From assembly GCA_045639325.1 (NCBI GenBank), contig JAZUCU010000004.1:1-61292 (forward strand): 61,292 bases of DNA, given 5' to 3'. Origin of the DNA: RGIG8244 sp045639325 (GTDB lineage Bacteria > Verrucomicrobiota > Lentisphaeria > Victivallales > UBA1829). Position numbers and translations under genes: made by a program. The notes under the pieces were generated by a model. The model had not been told where the DNA came from, made no database searches, and worked only from the letters and a program-made list of their open reading frames with translations. Positions 1-8,911 of the stretch are shown piece by piece. Position 1 is the first letter of the stretch; the number at the start of each line of letters is the position of its first letter.

Positions 1-281
1 AAGAGTCAGACAGCCCAGGGTGAGCGAAGCGTAACCCTGGGTATAAGTCCCTTGGACTCGCATAATGACAGCCACCGCGTTGACAGCGTTTCGTTAGAAA
101 CGGATGGCATCGTGGTGGCAATGACATATCCGGAAAATCATTGCATTGGCGAATATGCCATTCCGTACCGGAACGTCATATCCGTCAATGCCGGTCTTAA
201 ACAATGTTGTTCGATGTCTTACCCAGGGTTACGCCTCGCTCACCCTGGGCTGTCTGACTCTTGCCGCCCTTTCAGGGCTTG
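1..281. repeat. Modular inverted-repeat element, copy 1
   Basis: Bases 1-42 and 221-262 are inverted copies matching at 41 of 42 positions; the arm contains CAGCCCAGGG and CCCTGGG, and the right arm continues to 281 with a GCCCTTTCAGGGC hairpin. Between the arms, 71-119 forms a 49-nt hairpin (outer stem GCCACC/GGTGGC, inner GTTTC-GTTA-GAAAC). The same modules recur at 54344-54484 and 61081-61292. The left end may extend beyond the window. A 91-codon open frame crosses the element, and a related frame exists in the last copy, but there is no ribosome binding site and I do not call a gene. No transposase is visible, so this is a non-autonomous repeat of unknown mobility. Confidence 0.8.
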
Positions 282-482
282 TTTTCCGGTAAATCAAAGG
301 TACTTTCGGACGTTGAGTTTTTTTTGATATAAATTCGGGAGTATTCAAAGTTGAAAATGTATAAAATGCAGATAAATTTAAGCTCAAAAGAAATCTGATT
401 TTATGGCATAAAACGTCGAAGAGACAAATTTTTTATGGGATATCAATGCATTTTTTTTGAAAAATAGGATATTCTGCCGTTT

Positions 483-510
483 TTGACTTGCTTTTTTCAA
501 AAAATATTCT
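483..510 (+). promoter_or_regulatory. Promoter for the phosphodiester glycosidase gene
   Basis: TTGACT (483-488) and TATTCT (505-510) are separated by 16 bases in an AT-rich stretch, 37 bases upstream of the start codon. Bases 282-482 otherwise show only AT-rich sequence. Confidence 0.5.
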
Positions 511-546
511 ACTTTATAACTGTAATTTAACAGAAAGGATTTTTTC

Positions 547-1407
547 ATGCTGCGTCATATTTTAATTTTCTTTGCCGCCGTTGCCGCATTCTCCCTCTCC
601 GCTATTGATAAAATCGATTGGACAAAAGCCAATCAAATACGGGAGGGCGTCCACCACGTCCGTCTCGATCTGGAACAACCCCGTTTGATGAAAGTCAATA
701 TTATCCGTGTCGATTTGCAAATCAAAGGATTGTATTTCACCGCCACGCCCCGTGATCCGGATTGGGGCAAGCCGATGCCGGATTATCCCAAAGGTATCAT
801 CCGCGCAGCCCGGAAACGGACCCGTGATTTTATGAAGGAAGCGCGGGAAAATAACATCAATATGATTATCGCCGCCAATGCGTCAGCGTGGAGCCCGTTC
901 ACAAAACCGTGGAATCATAAGTATGGCGACCCCTCCGGCTTGAATATTTTGAATGGTGAAGTAGTCAGCGAACACCCGACCCGCTCCATTTTTGTGGTTT
1001 ATAAAGATGGAACTCCGGCAATTATGCCCAGTGTCCCGAAAGAAGATTATCCCAAAATCCAAATTGCGGTTTCCGGCTTTGCCATTACTGCAAAGGATGG
1101 CAAATTGACTATGGATGATACCCCGTTACATCCGCGTACTGCATACGGCATTTCTGCGGATAAACGTTATCTTTACCTGATGACGGTGGATGGACGTCAA
1201 CCCGGCATCAGTCTTGGTTGTACGCAACGTGAAACGGGCGAACTTCTGTTGGCGGCGGGTGCATCGGATGCGATCAACATGGATGGCGGCGGTTCCAGTA
1301 CATTGATTTACTGGGATCCGGCGAAGAAAGAAATGGTTTTCTTATGCCAGCACAGAGGGAAATACGAGCGAATTGTCGGCTCCAATATCGGCATTTGCCT
1401 CCGCTGA
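547..1407 (+). CDS. Secreted NAGPA-type phosphodiester glycosidase family protein
   Basis: This 286-residue protein starts with a signal peptide (hydrophobic residues 5-18) and should be exported. The C-terminal half carries the hallmark of the phosphodiester glycosidase (NAGPA/DUF2233) family: R-T-A-Y-G-I, then L-M-T-V-D-G-R, then D-A-I-N-M-D-G-G-G-S-S-T-L near residue 245. Family members remove alpha-linked sugars from phosphodiester or glycolipid-type substrates; the substrate here cannot be read from sequence. AGAAAGGA seven bases upstream supports the start. It stands alone between a repeat element and a convergent gene. Family assignment is firm, exact activity is not. Confidence 0.85.
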   Translation: MLRHILIFFAAVAAFSLSAIDKIDWTKANQIREGVHHVRLDLEQPRLMKVNIIRVDLQIKGLYFTATPRDPDWGKPMPDYPKGIIRAARKRTRDFMKEARENNINMIIAANASAWSPFTKPWNHKYGDPSGLNILNGEVVSEHPTRSIFVVYKDGTPAIMPSVPKEDYPKIQIAVSGFAITAKDGKLTMDDTPLHPRTAYGISADKRYLYLMTVDGRQPGISLGCTQRETGELLLAAGASDAINMDGGGSSTLIYWDPAKKEMVFLCQHRGKYERIVGSNIGICLR

Positions 1408-1444
1408 TCTTCTGTTTTTATATATTTCCCCTCCGCGCAGGTAC

Positions 1445-1473
1445 AAAAAAAGCGGGCCGTTACCGACCCGCTT
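1445..1473 (-). terminator. Intrinsic terminator of the minus-strand gene at 1498-2517
   Basis: Read on the minus strand, AAGCGGG and CCCGCTT flank a short loop and are followed by seven T. It lies between two convergent genes and may serve both, though the plus-strand side has no clear T-tract. Confidence 0.75.
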
Positions 1474-1497
1474 CTATCATTTTCGAGTAATTTCAAC

Positions 1498-2517
1498 TCA
1501 GAACTTTACGCCGTATTCTTTATCCAGAATGGATTCCAATGCTGCGACATCGCCGCGGCAGAAGATGGAGACGGATTCCAGACGGCTTGCCTGAATGATA
1601 CCTTTATCATCACAGCTCATCGGGGCAATGGTTTCCAATTCGTAGAAATTCAATTCCTGTGAACCATTGAAGATACTGAACATATCCGCTGCACCGAAAG
1701 GACCGGATGCCTGATCGTTATCTGCAATATTGATGTATTTGCCATCGTTGCGGGCAGGGGTTGTGCGGACACAGAACATGCCGCGTTCCCGGTCGATTGC
1801 ACCGATCATTTCAGGCTGATTTGCGACCTTGATACCGATCTGCAGACGGTTTTCGCCGCCCAGTTCAAAGAAGAAATATTTTCCGTTGTAGCGGAGACGG
1901 GGCGCAGGATTGCCGTAGAAGTCATCATTGACGCAGCCTTCCGCTTTTTCTTTGCAGCGACCGAATGCGGTGATGCCTTCTGCACCGGGGAATTGTTCCA
2001 GAGACCAGGGAGCGATCAGAGCATCGTTGATGCTGTATTCGCCGAGGGGAATCAATTCATCGACGGAATGATAACCGGCGCGTTCCACACCGGCGGGGAC
2101 GGCGGGCATTTCATTTGCGGTGAGGGGACGCACGGTTCTCTTGAACAGGAATTTAACGGTATTGCCTTTGCGGTTGAGCAATTCGATTTCCTTGCTGATG
2201 ACGGCATGATTTTCATCGGCTTCAACGGTTGCAGTTTTTACAGAGTTGATGCCCTGCTGAACATACCAATCGCCTCCGGGGGGATAGTTGTATGCGAAGT
2301 TACCGCCTTCGGGAGCGGGCCAGAGGGAGTTGCCGCCCAGGTTGTTGAATTCGACGGGATCGGGATTTTCTGCGAGTTCTTTGACGAGGCGGTGAGCCAG
2401 GAAGGAACCGAAACCGGCAAAAATACGTCCCTGCAGTTTGTTGGAGAGATAGATCTGTCCGTCAACGGAATTGATGGCGATCAGATCCGGATCGATTTTT
2501 TTCAAAAAGTCAACCAT
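1498..2517 (-). CDS. Unknown protein, possibly aldose-epimerase-like (DUF6786-like)
   Basis: This 339-residue protein has no signal peptide or membrane segment and should be cytoplasmic. The pattern GGNSLWPAPEGG near residue 62, followed by alternating strands and an R-L-Q-I-G-I-K segment, resembles proteins with the galactose-mutarotase (supersandwich) fold annotated as DUF6786. This is recognition by pattern only. AAAGGA eight bases before the ATG supports the start. The gene is monocistronic, with its own promoter at 2552-2579 and a terminator after the stop. Sugar binding is a guess from the fold; no catalytic residues can be assigned. Confidence 0.6.
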   Translation of the reverse strand: MVDFLKKIDPDLIAINSVDGQIYLSNKLQGRIFAGFGSFLAHRLVKELAENPDPVEFNNLGGNSLWPAPEGGNFAYNYPPGGDWYVQQGINSVKTATVEADENHAVISKEIELLNRKGNTVKFLFKRTVRPLTANEMPAVPAGVERAGYHSVDELIPLGEYSINDALIAPWSLEQFPGAEGITAFGRCKEKAEGCVNDDFYGNPAPRLRYNGKYFFFELGGENRLQIGIKVANQPEMIGAIDRERGMFCVRTTPARNDGKYINIADNDQASGPFGAADMFSIFNGSQELNFYELETIAPMSCDDKGIIQASRLESVSIFCRGDVAALESILDKEYGVKF

Positions 2518-2551
2518 GATATAAATCCTTTATGTTTCAGTTGTACCTTAT

Positions 2552-2579
2552 ACGATACAATAGTTTCTGTTTTTTTCAA
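2552..2579 (-). promoter_or_regulatory. Promoter of the DUF6786-like gene
   Basis: On the minus strand TTGAAA (2574-2579) and TATCGT (2552-2557) are 16 bases apart and lie about 35-60 bases before the start codon. Confidence 0.4.
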
Positions 2580-2764
2580 GTCGGAAATATAATTTTTTAT
2601 TGTAATAGGTGCCGGTTTTGCGCTGGTGCCTGTGGAATAAGTAAGTTTTTTCGGATCTGTCTGTCCGAATTGTCCGATTGAATTGTCATACCGTGATATT
2701 CTTGAGAAATCAGTTTTATTGGCATGATTTTATTGATTTTTCCGGAAAATTTTCTATTTCAGAC

Positions 2765-2792
2765 TTGAAAAATCGGGATTTTGCTATATTAT
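2765..2792 (+). promoter_or_regulatory. Promoter of the KPVAKPA-repeat protein gene
   Basis: TTGAAA (2765-2770) and TATTAT (2787-2792) are separated by 16 bases, about 90 bases upstream of the chosen start at 2882. Confidence 0.4.
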
Positions 2793-2881
2793 TATATTAA
2801 GCGTGATTTTTTTTAAAGATCACTGTGTTTTTGAAGAAAGTAGAAATTTATAAAATAAAACTTAAAAACATTGGAGCAGAC

Positions 2882-4489
2882 ATGAAAAAACTGTTGTCGT
2901 TATCAGCCGCTGTATCTTTTTTGATTCCCTTTGCATTGACCGCTGCACCTGTGGCGAATGATGCAAATGCAAAGAAGCCTGTTGTACCTGTTGCCCCCGC
3001 TGCAAATACAGCGGTCAAACCTGCCGCACCCGTTGCTGCCAAGCCTGCAGTAGCCCCTGCGAAACCTGCAGTAGCCGCAAAGCCTGTTGCAAAACCTGCT
3101 GCTAAGCCTGTAGCGAAACCTGCAGTAGCCGCAAAGCCTGTTGCAAAGCCTGTTGCGAAACCCGCAGTAGCCGCAAAGCCTGTTGCAAAGCCTGTTGCGA
3201 AACCTGCAGTAGCCGCAAAGCCTGTTGCAAAGCCTGTTGCAAAACCTGCTGCTAAGCCTGTCGCCAAGCCCGCAGCGAAGCCCGCAGTAGCCGCGAAGCC
3301 TGTTGCAAAGCCTGTTGCAAAACCTGCTGCTATGCCTGTCGCCAAGCCCGCAGTAGCCGCGAAGCCTGTTGCAAAGCCTGTTGCAAAGCCTGTTGTAAAG
3401 CCTGTTGCAAAACCTGCAGCCAAGCCCGCAGTAGCCGCGAAGCCTGTTGCGAAACCCGCAGTAGCCGCGAAGCCTGTAGCGAAGCCCGTTGCTGCCCCTG
3501 CGAAACCTGTAGCGAAACCCGCAGTAGCCGCGAAGCCTGTTGCAAAACCTGCTGCAAAACCCGTCACCGCTCCTGCAAAACCTGTTGCAAAACCTGTTGC
3601 AAAACCTGCAGCCAAACCCGCAGTAGCTGCAAAGCCTGTTGCAAAACCTGCTGCGAAGCCTGCAGCCAAGCCCGCAGTAGCCGCAAAGCCTGTTGCGAAA
3701 CCTGTTGCAAAACCCGTCACCGCTCCTGCAAAACCTGTTGCCAAGCCTGTCGTCAAGCCTGTCGCGAAAACTGTTGTAGTTGCCAAGCCTGCAGCGAAAC
3801 CCGCAGTAGCACCCGCGAAGCCTGTCGCTAAGCCCGTCGCTAAGCCTGTTGCCGCAGCGAAACCTGCATCGGCTCCGGAGAAAAAATTTGTTGTTCCCGC
3901 ACCGGCACCTGCTGACCCGGCATTCACAACCAATGAAGCGGTCAATCTGCCGGAAAAACCGGCTCCCCGTCAGGTCAAATATCGCAAAAACGTACCGATC
4001 AAGTTTGTGATGATCACATCCAACTATCCCACAGCCCGTTTCCTGGCTGATCAGGCACGCGAAAAAGCAAACTGCACAATCATCATTGTTCCGGAAGGTC
4101 TTCCGTTCCCTGAACGCGGCACATTGCTGACAGTTATCCCTGCACGCGCTGATGATGCATTCTCCATCCGTGCAGAACATCTTTCCCGCCTCCTGGCATA
4201 CCTGCGTCCGCTGAACATCATTATGCTCGGCAATGATAAAGTGCTTCCTCCGTTCTACCGTCCTGCGATTCCTTCCACCAGCAATGTGATCAATGTCACA
4301 GATACCGCCTGGCACGTGAATGCACAGATTCTTGACAATCTGTTCAACACCAATCAGTCTCTTTACAAATCCTATTCCCACTACAACTATCAGAAAAAAT
4401 TGCAGCGTGAACAGGCGAAAGAACAGGCTGCCCGCCGTGCCGGTGAGAAAGCTGCTGCCGCAGTCCGTGCCGAAAAAGACGGCGAATAA
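2882..4489 (+). CDS. Secreted Lys-Pro-Val-Ala repeat protein of unknown function
   Basis: The start at 2882 has GGAG just upstream and gives a signal peptide (MKKLLSLSAAV... to LTAAP); an upstream GTG at 2825 would bury it. Of 535 residues, roughly 30-350 are built from near-identical KPVAKPA and KPAVAA units, proline-rich, strongly basic and likely extended. The last 170 residues form a compact, non-repetitive domain (KFVMITSNYPTARFL onward) ending in a charged helical tail. I do not recognise that domain. The design suggests a long periplasm- or wall-spanning linker, comparable to the Pro-Lys regions of TonB-type proteins, but there is no membrane anchor besides the signal peptide. It precedes an ABC exporter operon by 46 bases and may be co-transcribed. 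Confidence 0.75.
   Translation: MKKLLSLSAAVSFLIPFALTAAPVANDANAKKPVVPVAPAANTAVKPAAPVAAKPAVAPAKPAVAAKPVAKPAAKPVAKPAVAAKPVAKPVAKPAVAAKPVAKPVAKPAVAAKPVAKPVAKPAAKPVAKPAAKPAVAAKPVAKPVAKPAAMPVAKPAVAAKPVAKPVAKPVVKPVAKPAAKPAVAAKPVAKPAVAAKPVAKPVAAPAKPVAKPAVAAKPVAKPAAKPVTAPAKPVAKPVAKPAAKPAVAAKPVAKPAAKPAAKPAVAAKPVAKPVAKPVTAPAKPVAKPVVKPVAKTVVVAKPAAKPAVAPAKPVAKPVAKPVAAAKPASAPEKKFVVPAPAPADPAFTTNEAVNLPEKPAPRQVKYRKNVPIKFVMITSNYPTARFLADQAREKANCTIIIVPEGLPFPERGTLLTVIPARADDAFSIRAEHLSRLLAYLRPLNIIMLGNDKVLPPFYRPAIPSTSNVINVTDTAWHVNAQILDNLFNTNQSLYKSYSHYNYQKKLQREQAKEQAARRAGEKAAAAVRAEKDGE
3010..3870 (+). repeat. Coding tandem repeats for KPVAKPA units
   Basis: Units such as GCAAAGCCTGTTGC and GCAGTAGCCGC recur dozens of times with few changes. 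Near-identity at the DNA level implies recent expansion by slippage or unequal recombination, so copy number probably varies between strains. Confidence 0.85.
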
Positions 4490-4535
4490 GCGTATTCCAT
4501 AAGAACCAATTGTAACAGGAAAGAGAGAACCGATT

Positions 4536-5510
4536 ATGGGTACCATTTGGCAATTGTCAAAGAATACGTTGAAAGAAAGTTTGCGTGAGCCTGTATTTTT
4601 CCTCGTATTGGCATCCGCTCTGGTGATGATCGGGCTGTTCCCCGGCATGTCAATGTTTGTTTTCCGCAAACAGTTGAAGCTGGTGATTGACAGTTCCATG
4701 GCTACAACAATGCTGTTCGGTCTTTTTATCGCAGTATTATGTGCCGGTCATACGATCAGCCGGGAAATGAAAAACGGAACGGTGCTGCTGTTGATGTCCA
4801 AACCGGTGACTCGCAGTGCATTTGTGCTTTCCAAAATTTTCGGTATTTTGGGGGCACTGACTATTTTTGTAACGCTCTGCGTATGCGCTTCTGCAATGTC
4901 CGTTCTGATTGCAAAAGACCAGTTCCAGCTTGATAACATTGTGATGGGCTGTTATTTCGGTGCATTGGGCGTCAGTGCCATTTATGGCGGTGTACGCAAC
5001 TATATGGCACAGAAATCCTTCTCTTCTCATGCGGTTGCCGCGATGCTGGTATTGCTCCCCATCCTCACGGTTGTGATGTATGTAGTTCGTTACCGTGCAA
5101 TTGTTGCGCAGGGATATGATGATTACATTCCGCTGCTGCAGTTGATTCCGGCGCTGCTTTTGATGTTCCCCGCTGTATGGGTGATGGGATTGATCAGTGC
5201 GGCGTTGGCGATTCGCCTTGACTTTATTTCCAATCTGCTGATCTGTCTGGCAATCTTCCTGATTGGTCTTGTTTCCCAGTATTTTCTGATTCAGTGGTTT
5301 GGCGCAGATTCCACCATCGGTGCCGTGCTCGGTTCCATTCTGCCCAACTGGCAATTTTTCTGGATGGCTGATGCATTGACGAATCAGGCACAGATTCCGG
5401 CGGCTTATGTCGTCTGGGCTGTGATTTATGTGATTCTGCACGGAATTGGCTGGACTCTCTGGGCAATGTATCTTTTTCAGGATAACGAACTGGCGCGTGA
5501 TTCCCGATAA
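4536..5510 (+). CDS. ABC-2 type transporter permease
   Basis: This 324-residue integral membrane protein has about six hydrophobic segments (for example near residues 20-45, 50-70, 100-125, 165-190, 205-230, 235-260, 285-310). The segment SREMKNGTVLLLMSKPVTR is typical of ABC-2 permeases, in which an amphipathic stretch follows TM2. It is directly followed by a matching ATPase gene (27 bases downstream) and by a second permease fused to a GldG-like domain. Together these form one export system; the substrate is unknown. GGAAAGAGAG lies upstream of the ATG. Confidence 0.85.
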   Translation: MGTIWQLSKNTLKESLREPVFFLVLASALVMIGLFPGMSMFVFRKQLKLVIDSSMATTMLFGLFIAVLCAGHTISREMKNGTVLLLMSKPVTRSAFVLSKIFGILGALTIFVTLCVCASAMSVLIAKDQFQLDNIVMGCYFGALGVSAIYGGVRNYMAQKSFSSHAVAAMLVLLPILTVVMYVVRYRAIVAQGYDDYIPLLQLIPALLLMFPAVWVMGLISAALAIRLDFISNLLICLAIFLIGLVSQYFLIQWFGADSTIGAVLGSILPNWQFFWMADALTNQAQIPAAYVVWAVIYVILHGIGWTLWAMYLFQDNELARDSR

Positions 5511-5537
5511 TCACCCTCAACTCTCCGGTGGTGTATT

Positions 5538-6269
5538 ATGATCGAAGTGACGGGATTATCGAAGAATTACGGGGCAAGATATGTTGTGGATGATTTATCA
5601 TTCCGTGTGAAAACGGGTGATGTCCTTGGCTTCATCGGTCCTAACGGAGCAGGTAAAAGTACTGCAATGAAAATGCTTGCGGGAATTCTGCCTGTCTATT
5701 CCGGATCCGTCCGGATCGGTCCTTATGATGTGGAAAAATACCCCAGGGAAGCCCGTGCCATGCTGGGATTTCTCCCGGAAAATGCCCCGCTCCATTCCAG
5801 TATGAGTGTGTTGGCGTTTCTCCGTTATGCTGCTTGTATGCGCGGAATCATGGGCAGTAAAAACCGGGAAATGAAAATTGCAAAAGCCGTGGAACGCTGT
5901 GCTTTGCAGGAAGTTCTGCACGAAGATATTGATGCATTATCCAAAGGTTACCGCCGCCGCGTCTGTCTGGCACAGGCAATTCTCAACGAGCCGCCCGCCT
6001 TGATTATGGATGAGCCGACAGACGGACTTGACCCCAATCAGAAGCGGGAAATCCGCTCTTTGATTGGTGAATTACGTTCGACTACCGCCATTATTTTATC
6101 GACTCACATTCTGGAAGAAGTGGAAGCCGTTTGCAGCCGGGTTTTGCTGATTTGTGCTGGAAAGCGAATCTTTGAAGGTTCCAGAGAAGAATTTCTTGCG
6201 CAGGCTCAGAACGGCGAAGACGTTTCCGCATTGTTTGCCAGATTGACTAAAGACGGAGGACGCACATGA
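5538..6269 (+). CDS. ABC transporter ATP-binding protein (GldA-like)
   Basis: This 243-residue nucleotide-binding subunit shows Walker A GPNGAGKST at residues 34-42, the signature LSKGYRRRVCLAQ, Walker B ALIMDEPTDGLDP, and the switch histidine in ILSTHILEEVE. The short C-terminus fits the CcmA/GldA group of ABC-2 exporters. It overlaps the next gene by four bases (ATGA), so ATPase and fused permease are translationally coupled. It should energise the membrane proteins encoded on either side. Confidence 0.92.
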   Translation: MIEVTGLSKNYGARYVVDDLSFRVKTGDVLGFIGPNGAGKSTAMKMLAGILPVYSGSVRIGPYDVEKYPREARAMLGFLPENAPLHSSMSVLAFLRYAACMRGIMGSKNREMKIAKAVERCALQEVLHEDIDALSKGYRRRVCLAQAILNEPPALIMDEPTDGLDPNQKREIRSLIGELRSTTAIILSTHILEEVEAVCSRVLLICAGKRIFEGSREEFLAQAQNGEDVSALFARLTKDGGRT

Positions 6270-8911
6270 AAGAAGCTCTTCTGCGTATCCGGGCTGTTAC
6301 CGTCCGGGAAATTTCTTCCTCGCTGGCGTCCCCTGCCGCCTGGGTGTTTCTCATCCTCTTCCTTATCCTCTCCGGACTCTGCACCTTTGTTGTCAGCGAC
6401 ATTTTGGCAGCCGGGCAGGCGGATTTGAGCGGCTTTTTCAATTGGATGCCCTGGCTGTTTCTGGTGCTTGTCCCTGCGCTCGGAATGCCTCTCTGGGCAG
6501 AAGAACGGCGCACCGGTGCCTTTGAATTGACTTTGTCCTATCCCGTCACTTTGTGGGAATTGACGATTGGTAAATATCTTGCCGGTATGGCGTTACTTCT
6601 TGCCGCACTGATATTGACATTTCCTGTTCCTGCGACGATTTACTATCTTGGTGAACCGGATACCGGGGCTGTTCTCTGCGGCTATTTCGGTGCGTTGATG
6701 ATCGGTTCCGCCTTCCTTGCGGTGTCGTCCTTCTGTTCTGCGCTGACGAAAAGTCAGACGGCGAGCTTCCTGTTGTCTCTGATGTTCTGTTCGTTTCTGG
6801 TGTTTACTGGCTGGGACAGAATCTCCGGCATCTTGCAGGATTATCTGCCGTCATTTTTGACGAACCGGATTGCGGATTTGACAATTATTCCTCATTATCA
6901 GGCATTTCAGCGTGGATTGCTTGATACGTCAGAAATTGTCTATTGCCTTTCCGTCACTTTACTTTTCCTTTATTGTACAAAATCGGCGTTGGCATTTTCT
7001 TCATCGGGGACAGGGAATCTGTTTGCCCCCGGGACGCTCTCTCTGCGGAAGACGTGGAAGAGTCTGGGACGTCTTGCCGGTGGGCTGATTTATGCATTCC
7101 TCTGTTTCTTCTGCGCGATTTATACGGCGGATGGTTTCCGGGTGCGTTTGGATTGCACGTCGGACAAAGCCTATTCCCTCTCGCCTCTTTCCGGTGGCGT
7201 TGTTTCTGCTCTGCCCCGTGTTGTCTCTGTCCGCCTGTACATTACGCCGGATTCTGCGGCGATGTCCGGCACGGTGAAACAGTATTCGGAACGTGTCCGC
7301 TGGCTGCTGACGGAGTTGACCAAGTCCTCCAAAGGCAAAATCAAGCTGCAGATTATCGAACCGGAATTGGATTCGGATGCGGAAGAAGCCGCACTGCTGG
7401 ATGGTATCCGCCCGGTCCGCACACCCACTGGTGACCGTTTTTATTTTGGTATTGCCATCAGCTCCCGTGAGCGTGATGACGGAATTCCATACCTGTATCA
7501 TCAGGAAGAAAGCCAGTTGGAATATCAGTTGATCCGGAAGATGATCAACGTGACTGCAGACAAGAAAAAAATTGTCGGCGTGATGTCAGAATTCCCGTTA
7601 CTCGGGCGGAATCCGGAACCCCAGAGCGGCATTCAGGGCTTCCCTGCCTGGCACGTTTTCCGGGATATGGCGGACGATTATCAGTTCTGCGAAGTGCCGC
7701 TGGAAATTCCGGCGATTCCGGATGAGATCGACGTCCTGCTGATTGTCCACCCGTCCACTATTGGCAAGCGCGGACAATATGCCATTGACCAGTATCTGCT
7801 CCGTGGCGGAAAACTTGCGATTTTCACCGACCCGCGTTCATCTTTTGCGGAAGCCTCTGCTAGAAAAAATTATTCCATGATGGATAAAGTCCGTTCCAAT
7901 CTGCCCGATCTGTTTGCGGCATGGGGAATCAATTGGAATCCGGAAATGATGGCGGCGGACTTGCAATATAAGTTCGATCACCTTTCCTCTTCCGGTGTCA
8001 GACAGACTCTGCCCAGTGCGTTGCGCATCCCCAAAGGCGGGATTTCAGCGGAACACCCGTTGACGCGCGGACTGGAATCCATCTGGATGAATTTTGCCGG
8101 TCTTCCGATGGTGGATAATCCGGTGAAAACATTGAAATATCAACAGCTTGTCTTCACCTCGGAAACCGCAAAGCCGGTATCGGTTACTGCGCGTCAGGAT
8201 CGAGTTTTTGCGGAATTCGAACAGGATAAACGGGATCCGCTCCCATTGGGGTGGCATATTTCCGGCATGTTCCCGGGTGCTTTCCCGGCAGGTGCACCGG
8301 ATGCCGCCGCCGGAGAGAAAAATCCGAAACATCTGACGAAATCCGCCAAGTCTTCGGAAGTATTTGTTTTTGCGGACAGCGACATGTTGTTCCATGATGC
8401 ATGTATCCGTCGTGTACAGGATGAATTCGGTCAGGAATTGCTCTTGCGCCGCAGTGATAACATGACATTATTGCAGAATGTGCTTGAACATTTGAGCGGC
8501 AATCTTTCTCTGGCAGAATTGCGGAGCCGTGTACCGATGAACCGTCCTATGGAAAAGATTCGAGCTTTGCGTGAAAAAGCGGACGTTGCATTCCGCAACC
8601 GGATTTTGACATTGATGCGAGATTATCAGCGTGAAAATCAGCGTGTGGAAGCCATCCGCCGTACCATGATTGCCAACCCCGGTAAAGTGCGTTTGACGGT
8701 GGAACAGCGGGAATTGCTTGAAAATCATGCCCGCAAAGAAGCTGAATTCAAGCGTGAAGTGAAGAATTATAAGAATCAGTTGAAATCGGAACTGGATATG
8801 TTCAGTCTTTCCGCCCGATTCTGGAATATTATCTTTGTACCTGCTGCGGTAGCGTTCCTCGGAATTTTCTGGAGTCTTTTCCGCCGCTTCAAATGGAGAC
8901 GCCGCTCATGA
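6266..8911 (+). CDS. GldF-GldG-type fused ABC permease and auxiliary domain protein
   Basis: This 881-residue protein joins an ABC-2 permease (residues 1-240, about six membrane segments) to a large extracytoplasmic domain like GldG (ABC_transp_aux). The second part opens with a membrane segment and the motif DCTSDKAYSLSP near residue 295, continues through an ILxVHPSTIG-like alpha/beta region, has a charged coiled-coil stretch near 765-840, and ends with a membrane helix and a basic tail (RRFKWRRRS). In Bacteroidetes GldF and GldG are separate gliding proteins; fused forms occur in non-gliding bacteria with unknown substrates. It overlaps genes on both sides by four bases. Confidence 0.88.
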   Translation: MKEALLRIRAVTVREISSSLASPAAWVFLILFLILSGLCTFVVSDILAAGQADLSGFFNWMPWLFLVLVPALGMPLWAEERRTGAFELTLSYPVTLWELTIGKYLAGMALLLAALILTFPVPATIYYLGEPDTGAVLCGYFGALMIGSAFLAVSSFCSALTKSQTASFLLSLMFCSFLVFTGWDRISGILQDYLPSFLTNRIADLTIIPHYQAFQRGLLDTSEIVYCLSVTLLFLYCTKSALAFSSSGTGNLFAPGTLSLRKTWKSLGRLAGGLIYAFLCFFCAIYTADGFRVRLDCTSDKAYSLSPLSGGVVSALPRVVSVRLYITPDSAAMSGTVKQYSERVRWLLTELTKSSKGKIKLQIIEPELDSDAEEAALLDGIRPVRTPTGDRFYFGIAISSRERDDGIPYLYHQEESQLEYQLIRKMINVTADKKKIVGVMSEFPLLGRNPEPQSGIQGFPAWHVFRDMADDYQFCEVPLEIPAIPDEIDVLLIVHPSTIGKRGQYAIDQYLLRGGKLAIFTDPRSSFAEASARKNYSMMDKVRSNLPDLFAAWGINWNPEMMAADLQYKFDHLSSSGVRQTLPSALRIPKGGISAEHPLTRGLESIWMNFAGLPMVDNPVKTLKYQQLVFTSETAKPVSVTARQDRVFAEFEQDKRDPLPLGWHISGMFPGAFPAGAPDAAAGEKNPKHLTKSAKSSEVFVFADSDMLFHDACIRRVQDEFGQELLLRRSDNMTLLQNVLEHLSGNLSLAELRSRVPMNRPMEKIRALREKADVAFRNRILTLMRDYQRENQRVEAIRRTMIANPGKVRLTVEQRELLENHARKEAEFKREVKNYKNQLKSELDMFSLSARFWNIIFVPAAVAFLGIFWSLFRRFKWRRRS

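Larger units (their letters stand above)
2518..2881. other. Divergent intergenic region with two promoters
   Basis: This 364-bp AT-rich gap separates divergent genes. It holds a minus-strand promoter near 2552-2579 and a plus-strand promoter near 2765-2792. GTGAT and ATCAC flank a T-rich core at about 2803-2822. I see no RNA gene or further open frame. Confidence 0.5.

Noticed and set aside
52..327. A 91-codon frame in the first modular repeat, similar to one at 60999-61262
   Set aside because: The similarity (DGIVVAMTYP, PGLRxAxPGL) follows from the repeat itself; no ribosome site, and the hairpin covaries as a structure rather than by codon.
2903..4699. Long open frames antisense to the KPVAKPA repeat gene
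   Set aside because: Low-complexity CGYCGFRNRL-like or GFATGFAA-like translations arise from the repeat DNA; no start signals.
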